From the NCBI RefSeq assembly GCF_900108945.1, contig NZ_FNYE01000022.1:62001-126000 (forward strand): 64,000 nt of DNA. The letters run 5' to 3'. How positions within the stretch are numbered: position 1 is the first letter of the stretch; every line of letters begins with the position of its first letter. A program made the translations under genes and the position numbers. Below, piece after piece: positions 31,548 to 39,783 of the stretch. The stretch comes from Paraburkholderia diazotrophica. Lineage in GTDB: Bacteria > Pseudomonadota > Gammaproteobacteria > Burkholderiales > Burkholderiaceae. Under the pieces are notes generated by a model that did no database searches, was not told where the DNA came from, and was given only the letters and a program-made list of their open reading frames with translations.

Positions 31548-33256
31548 TGTCGGCGACCTGGGACGCAACCTACGATTTCGTCGTGGTCGGCAGCGGCGGC
31601 GGTTCGATGTGTGCGGCGCTCGCCTGTAAGTCAGTGGGCAAGGAAGCGCTCATCATCGAGAAGCTGCCGAAGGTCGGCGGCTCGACCGGTTATTCGGGTG
31701 GGGTCTGGTGGCTGCCGAACAATCATGTGATGAAGCGCCACGGAGTGAGCGACTCGTATGAGCGCGCGCGCCAGTACTTCGACGCAGCGGTGACGTATCA
31801 AGGCCCGGGCACATCAGAGGCGCGACGCGAGGCTTATCTGCGCACCGGCCCGCAAATGGCTGAGTTTCTCGAGCAGCAGGGCATGCAGTTCGTGTACGCG
31901 GATGGCTGGTCCGATTACTACGACACGCTGCCCGGCGGCGAGCCGCGCGGACGTTCTCTGCTGGCGAAGCTGTTCGATGTGAAGGAACTGGGCGATTGGG
32001 CACCGCGTCTATCGCGCTACAAGGGTCCGTCGATGCCGGCCAACTCGGACGAGTACCCGCAACTCTTTCTGATGAAGCGGACGTGGGGCGGCAAGCGCAA
32101 GGCAATGCAGCTCGGCGGCCGCATGCTCTATCAGAAGATCACGGGCAAAGAGCTGGTCTCCAACGGCGCCGCGATTCAGGGGCGCATGCTGCAAATGGCA
32201 CTGCGCGCGAACGTGCCGATCTGGACCGACACGCCGGTGCGTGAACTCATCGTCGAGGACGGGCGCGTGACCGGCATCGTTGCAGTGCGCAGCGGCCGAG
32301 AGTTGCGCGTACGCGCTCGGGAAGGGGTCCTGCTCAATACGGGCGGCTTTTCGCACAACGCGGAAATGCGCCGCAAATACCAGCCGCAGCCTTCATCGGC
32401 AGATTGGACGAACGCCAATCCAGGCGATACCGGCGAAATCCTCGAAGCCGCCATCGCGCTCGGCGGCGCGGTGGACTGCATGGAGGAAGCGTGGTGGGTC
32501 GTGACGTCGCTCGGCCCCAACGAAGAACTGCCGGAGGGGGCCCGCGCACCCGACGGTTCGCCGCTGCCCTTCATGCATCACCTCGATCTCTCACTGCCGT
32601 TTTCGATCATGGTCGATCAGGATGGCGAGCGCTTCTGCGACGAAGCGGGCGCCTACATGGAAATCGGCCAGCGCATGTACCAGCGCCACAAAGAGACGGG
32701 CAAAGCCGTGCCCGCCTGGGTCGTCATGGACAGCCGCCAGCGCAAGTACTACCCCTGGGGCACCGCGATGCCGGGTCAGATTCCGCAGAAGTGGCTCGAC
32801 AGCGGCTACATGATCAAGGCCGACACGCTCGAAGAACTGGCCGCGAAATGCAATATCGACCGTGCGGGCCTGCTCGAAACGGTCAAGCGCTTCAATGTCT
32901 TCTGCGAGACGGGCGTGGACAAAGACTACGGCCGCGGTTCGCGCGCATTTGATCGGTGCCATGGCGACCCGACCATCAAGCCGAACCCGAACCTCGGGCC
33001 GATCGAGGAGGGGCCGTTCTACGCCGTGCGCATGTACCCCGGCGATGTGGGTACGGCAGGCGGCCTCGTGACCGACGAATACGCCCGCGTGCTCAGGGAA
33101 GACGGTTCGCAGATACCTGGACTGTATGCCACCGGCAACTGCACGGCATCTGTGGTCGGACGGTGCTACCCGGGCGCCGGCAGCAGCATCGGAGCGTCCT
33201 TCGTATTTGGTTACATCGCGGCGCTTCATGCGAGCGGTGCACAAAAGATCTGGTGA
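31547..33256 (+). CDS. FAD-dependent oxidoreductase, 3-ketosteroid delta1-dehydrogenase-like
   Basis: The product has 569 residues; the ATG (31547) overlaps the Rieske stop as ATGA-type coupling. N-terminal FAD motif VVVGSGGGSMCAALA, then GGSTGYSGGVWWLPNN, and the C-terminal ring-dehydrogenase motif GRCYPGAGSSIGASFVFGY with Tyr541 in the place of a KstD catalytic tyrosine. The family removes two hydrogens next to a ring ketone (1,2-desaturation) or works as fumarate-reductase-like flavoproteins. Next to a Rieske oxygenase this recalls the KstD/Ksh pair of steroid ring opening, but the actual ketone substrate is unknown. The other two active-site tyrosines were not mapped. Confidence 0.85.
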   Translation: MSATWDATYDFVVVGSGGGSMCAALACKSVGKEALIIEKLPKVGGSTGYSGGVWWLPNNHVMKRHGVSDSYERARQYFDAAVTYQGPGTSEARREAYLRTGPQMAEFLEQQGMQFVYADGWSDYYDTLPGGEPRGRSLLAKLFDVKELGDWAPRLSRYKGPSMPANSDEYPQLFLMKRTWGGKRKAMQLGGRMLYQKITGKELVSNGAAIQGRMLQMALRANVPIWTDTPVRELIVEDGRVTGIVAVRSGRELRVRAREGVLLNTGGFSHNAEMRRKYQPQPSSADWTNANPGDTGEILEAAIALGGAVDCMEEAWWVVTSLGPNEELPEGARAPDGSPLPFMHHLDLSLPFSIMVDQDGERFCDEAGAYMEIGQRMYQRHKETGKAVPAWVVMDSRQRKYYPWGTAMPGQIPQKWLDSGYMIKADTLEELAAKCNIDRAGLLETVKRFNVFCETGVDKDYGRGSRAFDRCHGDPTIKPNPNLGPIEEGPFYAVRMYPGDVGTAGGLVTDEYARVLREDGSQIPGLYATGNCTASVVGRCYPGAGSSIGASFVFGYIAALHASGAQKIW

Positions 33257-33272
33257 CACTGGAGAGTTACGA

Positions 33273-34259
33273 ATGAATGCCTATCAGCCACCCAGCAGTG
33301 AAGTCCTGATCGATATTTACCGGCGCATGGCACTCATCAAGCAGAACGATGAGCGCTTTCGTGCCGTCATCAAGGCCGGCAAGCTGGTGATGCCGTACTA
33401 CTCGCCACGCGGCCAGGAAGTGATTCCTTCGGCGATGTCGGCGTGTCTCACCGACGACGATTACATCTGCACGATCTACCGCGGCGTTCACGACATGATC
33501 GCCAAGGGCGTGCCGCTCAAGGAGCTGTGGGCCGAACTCGGCGGCCGCGTGACGGGCACGTGCAAGGGCAAGGGCGGCCCGATGCACGTTACCCATCCCG
33601 CTTCTGGCGTCATGGTGACCACAGGCATCGTGGGCAGCTCGATGCCGATCGCGAACGGTCTCGCGCTAGCAGCGCAGATCCGTGGAGAACCGCGGGTCGC
33701 GGTCGCCTATTTCGGTGACGGCGCGTCGAATATCGGCGCATTTCACGAGTCGCTGAATATGGCGTCTGTATGGAAGTTGCCGGTGGTCTTCGTGTGCCAG
33801 AACAACGGCTATGCGGAGCACACCAAATACGCCTATGGCACGTCCGTAGCGAATATCGCCCAGCGCGCCGTCGCGTATCAGATGCCCGGCGTAACCGTCA
33901 ACGGCAACGATCCCATCGCGATGCACAAGGCGGCACGCGAGGCGGTCGATCGCGCGCGAAACGGCGGCGGCCCGACGCTTATCGAAGCGAATACTTTCCG
34001 CTTTCAAGGGCACGTGTTCGGGGACCCCGACGCGTATATGGACAAGCACGAAAAGGCGGCCTGGGTTGCCAGGGACCCGGTGCCGCTCTTCCGGCAGTGG
34101 CTCATCGACGCGAAACACGCAACAGAAGAGCAACTGGCCGCGATGGAATCCGATCACGAGGCGCAGATCGATGCTGCTGTCGAATTTACGTTGTCGAGCG
34201 AATATCCCGATGTTGCGGAGCTTCGGCGCGACATCTTCAAGGACGAGGTGATCGCATGA
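33273..34259 (+). CDS. thiamine diphosphate-dependent 2-oxoacid dehydrogenase E1 alpha
   Basis: The product has 328 residues from the ATG at 33273 behind GGAG. The ThDP/Mg motif runs from GDGASNIGAFHES (GDG at 148-150) to CQNN (177-178), and the phosphorylation-loop region YAYGTSVANIAQRA is present. This is the acetoin-, branched-chain- or pyruvate-dehydrogenase E1alpha type. It overlaps the E1beta gene by 4 bp. In this setting it probably decarboxylates a 2-oxoacid made during breakdown of the substrate, but a general acyl-CoA-generating role cannot be excluded. Confidence 0.9.
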   Translation: MNAYQPPSSEVLIDIYRRMALIKQNDERFRAVIKAGKLVMPYYSPRGQEVIPSAMSACLTDDDYICTIYRGVHDMIAKGVPLKELWAELGGRVTGTCKGKGGPMHVTHPASGVMVTTGIVGSSMPIANGLALAAQIRGEPRVAVAYFGDGASNIGAFHESLNMASVWKLPVVFVCQNNGYAEHTKYAYGTSVANIAQRAVAYQMPGVTVNGNDPIAMHKAAREAVDRARNGGGPTLIEANTFRFQGHVFGDPDAYMDKHEKAAWVARDPVPLFRQWLIDAKHATEEQLAAMESDHEAQIDAAVEFTLSSEYPDVAELRRDIFKDEVIA

Positions 34260-35248
34260 GCCAGGCACCCACCAGCATCAACACCATCCAGGCTGTCAAC
34301 TTTGCGCTTGACGACGCAATGGCCGCCGACGCCAACGTGATCGTGCTCGGTGAAGACGTCGCTGACGGCCAGGAAGGCGGCATTGTCGGCGTGACGAAGG
34401 GACTGTCTTCGAAATACGGCACGTCGCGTGTGCGATCGACGCCGATCTCGGAGCAGGCCATCATCGGTGCTGCTATCGGCGCATCGATGGTTGGCATGCG
34501 TCCCGTGGCGGAAATCATGCTGATGAACTTCACGACGGTTGCGATGGACATGATCGTCAATCACGCCGCGAAGTTGCGCTTCATGTCGGGCGGACAGACC
34601 AACGTGCCGATCGTCATTCGCACCATGACGGGCGCAGGATTCGGCACGGGTGGACAGCACGCCGATTACCTTGAGGCATGGTTCGCGCACGTTGCAGGTA
34701 TCAAAGTCGTCGCGCCGTCGAACCCTGCCGATGCCTATGGCCTGATGCTGTCCTGTATCCGCGACGACGACCCATGCCTTTTCATCGAGAACATGCCGTC
34801 CTACTGGAATCCGGGCAATGCGCCGGAGCGCGGCGTCGCGATTCCGCTTGGGAAGGCTAATGTGGTGCGTGCAGGCTCCGACGTGACGGTGATCAGCTAC
34901 AGCCGCCGCGTACAGGAAGTCATGCTTGCCGCCGAGGCGCTTGCCAAGGACGGCATAGCCTGTGAAGTGATCGATTTGCGCACCGTATCTCCTTTGGATA
35001 CCGAGACGATTCTGACGTCCGTTGCGAAGACTGGGCGCGCGGTCGTCGTGCATGAAGCGGTCAAACCGTTCGGCGTGGGCGCGGAAATCGCATCGCGCAT
35101 TTACGAAGCCCTTTTCCGCGAACTCAAGGCGCCCGTGCAGCGAGTGGGTGCGCAATTCTGCCCTGTGCCGTTCTCAAAGCCGCTCGAAGACGCATTCGTT
35201 CCGGGCGTGGCCGAAATCGAAGCGGCGGTTCGCGCCACGCTTAAATAG
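34256..35248 (+). CDS. 2-oxoacid dehydrogenase E1 beta (transketolase-like)
   Basis: The product has 330 residues. The N-terminal pyrimidine-binding domain (VIVLGEDVADGQEGGIVGVT, FGxxR-like region with SEQAIIGAAIGASMVGMRPV) and the C-terminal transketolase domain (VIDLRTVSPLDTETI) are both present. It makes the alpha2beta2 E1 with the preceding gene, coupled by an ATGA overlap. Typical length for PDH/acetoin/BCKDH E1beta. Confidence 0.92.
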   Translation: MSQAPTSINTIQAVNFALDDAMAADANVIVLGEDVADGQEGGIVGVTKGLSSKYGTSRVRSTPISEQAIIGAAIGASMVGMRPVAEIMLMNFTTVAMDMIVNHAAKLRFMSGGQTNVPIVIRTMTGAGFGTGGQHADYLEAWFAHVAGIKVVAPSNPADAYGLMLSCIRDDDPCLFIENMPSYWNPGNAPERGVAIPLGKANVVRAGSDVTVISYSRRVQEVMLAAEALAKDGIACEVIDLRTVSPLDTETILTSVAKTGRAVVVHEAVKPFGVGAEIASRIYEALFRELKAPVQRVGAQFCPVPFSKPLEDAFVPGVAEIEAAVRATLK

Positions 35249-35295
35249 CAGCGGCGCACCCTTCCCCGGATTCTTAACATCACTAGAGCAAGGTC

Positions 35296-35526
35296 ATGAC
35301 CACACAAGTTCTGCTTCCCAAACTGGGCTTTTCGATGAACGAAGGCACGCTGGCCGAATGGCTGGCCGAAGATGGCGCAACCGTCAGTGAAGGGCAGATT
35401 CTCTATGCGCTCGAGAGCGACAAATCGATTCAGGAAGTCGAGTCGCCGGCGTCAGGCACGTTGCGCATCGTTGCTCAGGTGGGCGAAGTGTACCCCGTCG
35501 GCACGCTGCTGGCAGAAATCGGCTGA
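35296..35526 (+). CDS. stand-alone lipoyl-domain protein
   Basis: The product has 76 residues, one biotinyl/lipoyl domain only: LLPKLGFSMNEGTLAEWLAE and ALESDKSIQEVESP, with Lys43 in the DK turn as the lipoylation site. In ordinary complexes this domain is the N-terminus of E2. Here it is a separate gene followed by a separate catalytic E2 gene. A free lipoyl carrier between E1 and E2 is unusual and recalls the H-protein of the glycine system in principle. Confidence 0.85.
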   Translation: MTTQVLLPKLGFSMNEGTLAEWLAEDGATVSEGQILYALESDKSIQEVESPASGTLRIVAQVGEVYPVGTLLAEIG

Positions 35527-35577
35527 CTGGCCACGGGCCATCACGCTATCCAAGAGTCGTTCGAAGAGGCATCCGCG

Positions 35578-36393
35578 ATGAGTGTCGATTCCGTTGCTAA
35601 CCAGCCGCAGGCCAAAGCGATTACCGGACCCGGTGAGCCCTCAACCCCTGCATTCGGTGCAAATCTGCCACCTTGGCCGCAAGTCGATTTCGCCGAATTC
35701 GGTGAGGTGGAGATCAAGCCGGTGTCGCGCATCCAGAAGCTCACAGGGGCCTTCCTCTCGCGCAACTGGCTGACGATTCCGCATGTCACTCACCACGACG
35801 ACGCGGATATCACGGCGCTGGAAAGCTATCGCAAGGCGCGCAACGAGGCGAATACGGCCGTGAAGCTCACGCCGCTCGTCTTTCTCCTCAGGGCCGTTGT
35901 ACGGGCTTTGCAGGAATTCCCGCAATTCAATGCGTCGCTCGACGGGGATGGCAAGAACATTGTCCTCAAGAAGTACTTCCACATTGGGGTTGCCGTGGAT
36001 ACTCGCTTTGGATTGCTTGTACCGGTGCTGCGGGATTGCGACAAGAAGAGCGTTGAAGAACTCGCGTTCGAACTTGCAGCGATTTCGCAGAAGGCGCGCG
36101 AAAAGGGACTCTCGATGGCGGAGATGTCGGGCGGCTGTTTTTCGATCAGTTCGCTTGGCGGATTTGGGGGCACGGGCTTTACGCCTATCGTCAACGCGCC
36201 GGAGGTGGCGATTCTCGGTGTGACTAAAGCACGGCTCGCGGCCGCGCCCGGGGATGACGGCGGCGTTAGCTGGCGCAAGCTGCTGCCCCTTTCGCTCAGC
36301 TATGACCATCGCGTCATCAATGGAGCAGACGCGGCACGCTTCGCTGCATTCATTGGGACGGTGCTGGCCGATCCGCAGACGCTCGCTGGCTAA
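35578..36393 (+). CDS. 2-oxoacid dehydrogenase E2 acyltransferase catalytic domain (no lipoyl domain)
   Basis: The product has 271 residues, the catalytic chloramphenicol-acetyltransferase-like domain alone. FSISSLGGFGGTGFTPIVNAP and SYDHRVINGADAARF mark the family, with His244 as the catalytic His. The usual HRVIDG reads HRVING, a variant that I believe occurs in some active E2s. A short Pro/Gly linker (GPGEPSTPAFGANLPPWP) precedes the domain; a peripheral-subunit-binding domain is not evident. The lipoyl domain is encoded by the preceding gene. No E3 gene is present, so the general dihydrolipoamide dehydrogenase is presumably used. Confidence 0.86.
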   Translation: MSVDSVANQPQAKAITGPGEPSTPAFGANLPPWPQVDFAEFGEVEIKPVSRIQKLTGAFLSRNWLTIPHVTHHDDADITALESYRKARNEANTAVKLTPLVFLLRAVVRALQEFPQFNASLDGDGKNIVLKKYFHIGVAVDTRFGLLVPVLRDCDKKSVEELAFELAAISQKAREKGLSMAEMSGGCFSISSLGGFGGTGFTPIVNAPEVAILGVTKARLAAAPGDDGGVSWRKLLPLSLSYDHRVINGADAARFAAFIGTVLADPQTLAG

Positions 36394-36426
36394 AAAACGG
36401 TGTGACAAAACAAGGATGGGATTGAA

Positions 36427-37959
36427 ATGAGAACCCTTGGCGAGATGATTGAGCGAAACGCTCGCTTGCATGCCGATCACACCGCGCTCGTGTACGCCGA
36501 ACGGCGTCTGACGCACAGTCAACTGGCAGAGCGTGCGCGCCGTTTTTCGGGAGCGTTATATGAGCGCGGCCTAAGGCGCCAGGACCGGGTTGCGATCCTC
36601 GCGATGAATTGCGCGGAGTACTACGAGAGTTACCGCGCATGCGAGTGGGCTGGTTTCATTCTGGCAACCGTCAATTTTCGGCTGGCGCCGGCAGAGATTC
36701 TGTTCATTCTCAAGGATGCGGCCCCTAAGGCGCTCGTCTTCGAGGCACAGTATGCCGATGTCGTGGATGGGCTTCGTTCTCAACTGCCAGAAATCGAGCA
36801 GTACATCTGCATCGGAGACGCGCCGGAATGGGCCGTTTCATTCGAGACGATGATGGAAGACGGTCCCGCGGAAGGGCCGCCGATCCGTTCGAATCCGGAA
36901 GACTACGCCTATCTGATGTACACAAGCGGCACCACGGGGCGTCCGAAGGGCGTTGTGCGCACGCACCACGCGATGTGTGTCACCGCGGAAAGCTGCGCGC
37001 TCGTCACTGAATTTTCCGGTAACACGCGCGTGCTGCAAACGACGCCGGCGTTCCATGTCGGGGGAATCGGCTTCGTCAATGCGGTGGCATGGATGGGGGG
37101 CACGACGGTCGTACACCGGGGCTTCGAGCCGAAGCAGATGCTCGAGACGATCGAGGAAGAGCGCATCACCTTCACGTTCATGGTGGCCGCCATGCTACAG
37201 GCGGTGCTCGACGTACCGGAGCTGTCCACCTACAACGTATCGAGCATTGAGAACATCGTCACTGCTGCGGCGCCTGTTCCCCCGCATTTGCTCTCGCGTG
37301 GAATTCATGTACTCGGCCCCGTGTTTTCGGTCCAGTACGGCATGACTGAGAGCAACGCCTGCTGGTTGCCTTCGCACGAGGTCATGCCGCACGGTTCGCC
37401 CGCGCAGATACGGCGCCTCGCTTCCGTAGGGCGGCCATGTCCCGGCATTGAACTGCGCATTGTCGACGATCACGGCAATGATCTGCAGCAGGGCCAGACG
37501 GGCGAGGTCTGGCTACGCTCGCAGACGCAGCTGAGCGGCTACTGGAACAACAGCGTCGCGACGGTGGAAGCGCTGCGCGACGGCTGGTACCGCTCGGGTG
37601 ACATGGGCTACCAGGACAAGGATGGCTACGTCTTCCTCGTCGACCGCAAGAAGGACATGATCATTTCCGGCGGCGAGAACATTTACAGCCGCGAAGTCGA
37701 GGATGCGTTGGGGTACCACCCTGCCGTCATCGATGTGGCCGTTATCGGCGTGCCACACGAGAAGTGGGGCGAATGCGTGAAGGCGATCGTGGTACTGCGT
37801 CGCGGCGAGCAGGCGAGCGAGGGCGAGCTGATCGAGTTCTGCCGCGACCAGATCGCGAGCTACAAATGCCCGAAAACCATTGCGTTCGTCGACGAACTGC
37901 CGAGGCTGCCCACGGGCAAGGTCAGCAAGGTGCTTCTGCGCAAGCAGTTTGCCCAGTGA
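36427..37959 (+). CDS. AMP-dependent acyl-CoA synthetase/CoA ligase
   Basis: The product has 510 residues. Adenylate-forming motifs: YTSGTTGRPKGVVRTH (phosphate loop), QYGMTESN, YRSGDMGYQDKDGYVFLVDR and the C-terminal PTGKVSKVLLRK with the catalytic Lys. It would activate a free carboxylic acid intermediate to its CoA thioester. It is the only ATP-dependent CoA ligase in the window and thus the likely entry to the beta-oxidation-like steps. In the Rieske-led operon, with a crotonase 33 bp downstream. Confidence 0.92.
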   Translation: MRTLGEMIERNARLHADHTALVYAERRLTHSQLAERARRFSGALYERGLRRQDRVAILAMNCAEYYESYRACEWAGFILATVNFRLAPAEILFILKDAAPKALVFEAQYADVVDGLRSQLPEIEQYICIGDAPEWAVSFETMMEDGPAEGPPIRSNPEDYAYLMYTSGTTGRPKGVVRTHHAMCVTAESCALVTEFSGNTRVLQTTPAFHVGGIGFVNAVAWMGGTTVVHRGFEPKQMLETIEEERITFTFMVAAMLQAVLDVPELSTYNVSSIENIVTAAAPVPPHLLSRGIHVLGPVFSVQYGMTESNACWLPSHEVMPHGSPAQIRRLASVGRPCPGIELRIVDDHGNDLQQGQTGEVWLRSQTQLSGYWNNSVATVEALRDGWYRSGDMGYQDKDGYVFLVDRKKDMIISGGENIYSREVEDALGYHPAVIDVAVIGVPHEKWGECVKAIVVLRRGEQASEGELIEFCRDQIASYKCPKTIAFVDELPRLPTGKVSKVLLRKQFAQ

Positions 37960-37992
37960 ACCGGCACCCGCCTTATTCGGAGAGAATCAAAC

Positions 37993-38886
37993 ATGGCCAA
38001 ATGGCTCAAGACCACAGAGTGCGTGAAGTTTGAAGTGGCGGAGCGCGTTGCTCGCATCACGCTGAACCGGCCGGATAAACGCAACGCGATCAACAATCCG
38101 CTTTTGCAGGAGCTCAAGGCGGCATTGCTCGAAGCCGACGACCTGAAGTCGGTCAACGTGATCGTGCTGTCGGGAGCGGGCCGCGACTTCTGCGCGGGTT
38201 ACGACCTCGTGACGACGTATACGGACCGTGCGGCGGAAGCCGTCGATCCCGGCGACTATCGCGGCACGATTCGCAGTTTCGACGACGACTGCTGGTCGAT
38301 GGAGCGCCAGGCGGAGACGGTCAATATGATGGCCGAGATTCACAAGCCGATCATCGCGCAGGTCCACGGCAATTGCCTTGCCGGTGGCACGGATCTCGCG
38401 CTTGCATGCGATATGGTGCTCGCTGCCGACAGCGCAAGGATCGGCTTTCCCGCCACGCGCGCTAACGGGTCGCCGCCCGCGCATATGTGGTTCTATCATG
38501 TCGGCCCGCAATGGGCGAAGCGGCTCCTGCTGTCTGGCGACTCGCTGACGGGCCGCGACGCGGCGAAGATCGGTCTCGTCATGGATGCTGTGCCAGCCGA
38601 CCAGCTCGAAGCAGAGGTGGGCGAGCTGGCGCGCCGTTTGTCGTTTGTTGATGCCGACCTGCTGGCGGCCAACAAGCGCATCGTCAACCTCGGGCTGGAG
38701 CTGGCCGGTTCGCGCGTGCTTCAGCGGCTCGCAGTGGAGAACGATTCACGGGCTCATCAGAGCCAAGGGCCGCGCCGCGCGCAGTTCAAGGCGGACATGG
38801 AAGCCGTTGGCCTCAAGGAAGCGCTCAAGCGCCGCGACGAGCCATTCGGCGACGGGATGATCCGCCTGCACGCTCGCGGCAGTTGA
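37993..38886 (+). CDS. crotonase family protein with C-terminal extension
   Basis: The product has 297 residues, about 30 longer than its neighbours because of a basic C-terminal tail. FCAGYDLVTTY gives the oxyanion hole; the second loop reads NCLAGGTDLALACD, with Asp where hydratases have Glu, and the next stretch is FPATRANGSPPAHMWFYHVG, lacking the second Glu. This subgroup is recurrent in lipid-catabolic clusters; its chemistry is not settled and could include C-C bond hydrolysis. Its position after the CoA ligase suggests an early CoA-bound intermediate. Confidence 0.82.
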   Translation: MAKWLKTTECVKFEVAERVARITLNRPDKRNAINNPLLQELKAALLEADDLKSVNVIVLSGAGRDFCAGYDLVTTYTDRAAEAVDPGDYRGTIRSFDDDCWSMERQAETVNMMAEIHKPIIAQVHGNCLAGGTDLALACDMVLAADSARIGFPATRANGSPPAHMWFYHVGPQWAKRLLLSGDSLTGRDAAKIGLVMDAVPADQLEAEVGELARRLSFVDADLLAANKRIVNLGLELAGSRVLQRLAVENDSRAHQSQGPRRAQFKADMEAVGLKEALKRRDEPFGDGMIRLHARGS

Positions 38887-38934
38887 CCAGGCCGTCGAAG
38901 GGACGCACCAAACTCAAACGAAGATCGGAACATC

Positions 38935-39714
38935 ATGGATGTCGAACTTACATTGAACGGCGCGGTTGCAACGCTGTGCCTGAACCGCCCTGAGAAGCTC
39001 AACGCGCTGACGCCGGAGATGCTGGAGCTAATCCTTGGCCATCTCGATCGCATCGAGCAGGACCCGGAGATTCGCGCCGTCATTTTCACCGGCGCAGGCC
39101 GTGCTTTCTGCGCGGGTGCCGACATCAAAGGCAGCGGCGCCGCGCCGCCGCAGATGAGTGTTGCGCATGCGCGCGCTTCGATGGCGGTGTATCAGAAGAT
39201 CGCGCTCAGGCTGTACAACCTGAACAAGCCGATGGTCGCGGCGGTACGCGGCGTCGCAGTCGGCATCGCATGGAGCTTCGCGCTTTGTGCGGACCAGTTG
39301 ATCGTCTCCGATTCGGCGCAGTTCATTCCCGCATTCCTGATGCGCGCGACGCTGCCCGAGGGCGGCATGGTGTATCTGCTTGCGCGTCATTGCGGCGAGT
39401 TTCGCGCCAAGGAAATCATGTACCTGAATCGCAGGCTGACTGGCAAGGAAGCGCTCGACATGGGCCTCGCCAGTCACTTCGTCGAGGACGGCTACCTCGA
39501 TGCGGCAGCCGTGAAGCTGGCCGGCGAACTGGCGGCTGGCCCGACTTTTTCGCTTGGTCTGACGAAGCAGTTATTCCGGTTGAATACGGGCAGCATGGAA
39601 GAGTTTCTGGCTCAGGAACTGAACGCAGTGGCACTCGCGGTGAATTCGGAAGATGCAGCGGAGGGCCGGCTGGCGGCGAAAGAGAAGCGAGCGCCTGCTT
39701 TTAGGGGCCGCTAG
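38935..39714 (+). CDS. enoyl-CoA hydratase/isomerase family protein
   Basis: The product has 259 residues; a weak ribosome site (GATCGGAAC) precedes the ATG. FCAGADIKGSG and GVAVGIAWSFALCAD are the crotonase loops; the first Glu is absent and LPEGGMVYLLARH carries a Glu near the second position. A crotonase of uncertain reaction. Followed after 69 bp by heteromeric acyl-CoA dehydrogenase pair 3. Confidence 0.83.
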   Translation: MDVELTLNGAVATLCLNRPEKLNALTPEMLELILGHLDRIEQDPEIRAVIFTGAGRAFCAGADIKGSGAAPPQMSVAHARASMAVYQKIALRLYNLNKPMVAAVRGVAVGIAWSFALCADQLIVSDSAQFIPAFLMRATLPEGGMVYLLARHCGEFRAKEIMYLNRRLTGKEALDMGLASHFVEDGYLDAAAVKLAGELAAGPTFSLGLTKQLFRLNTGSMEEFLAQELNAVALAVNSEDAAEGRLAAKEKRAPAFRGR

Positions 39715-39783
39715 ACCGAACGGGAGCGCGGCGAGGTCCGGCCGGTCCGGAACACGCATTCGTAAGAGATTCAGGAGTCAGGC

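Noticed and set aside
30192..33256. Classical 9,10-seco steroid pathway
   Set aside because: No extradiol dioxygenase, meta-cleavage hydrolase or flavin-dependent phenol hydroxylase is present; the Rieske protein is longer than KshA. A partial cluster cannot be excluded.
36322..36339. Loss of E2 activity because HxxxDG reads HRVING
   Set aside because: The Asn variant occurs, as far as I recall, in some functional E2 proteins, and the catalytic His is kept, so inactivity is not supported.
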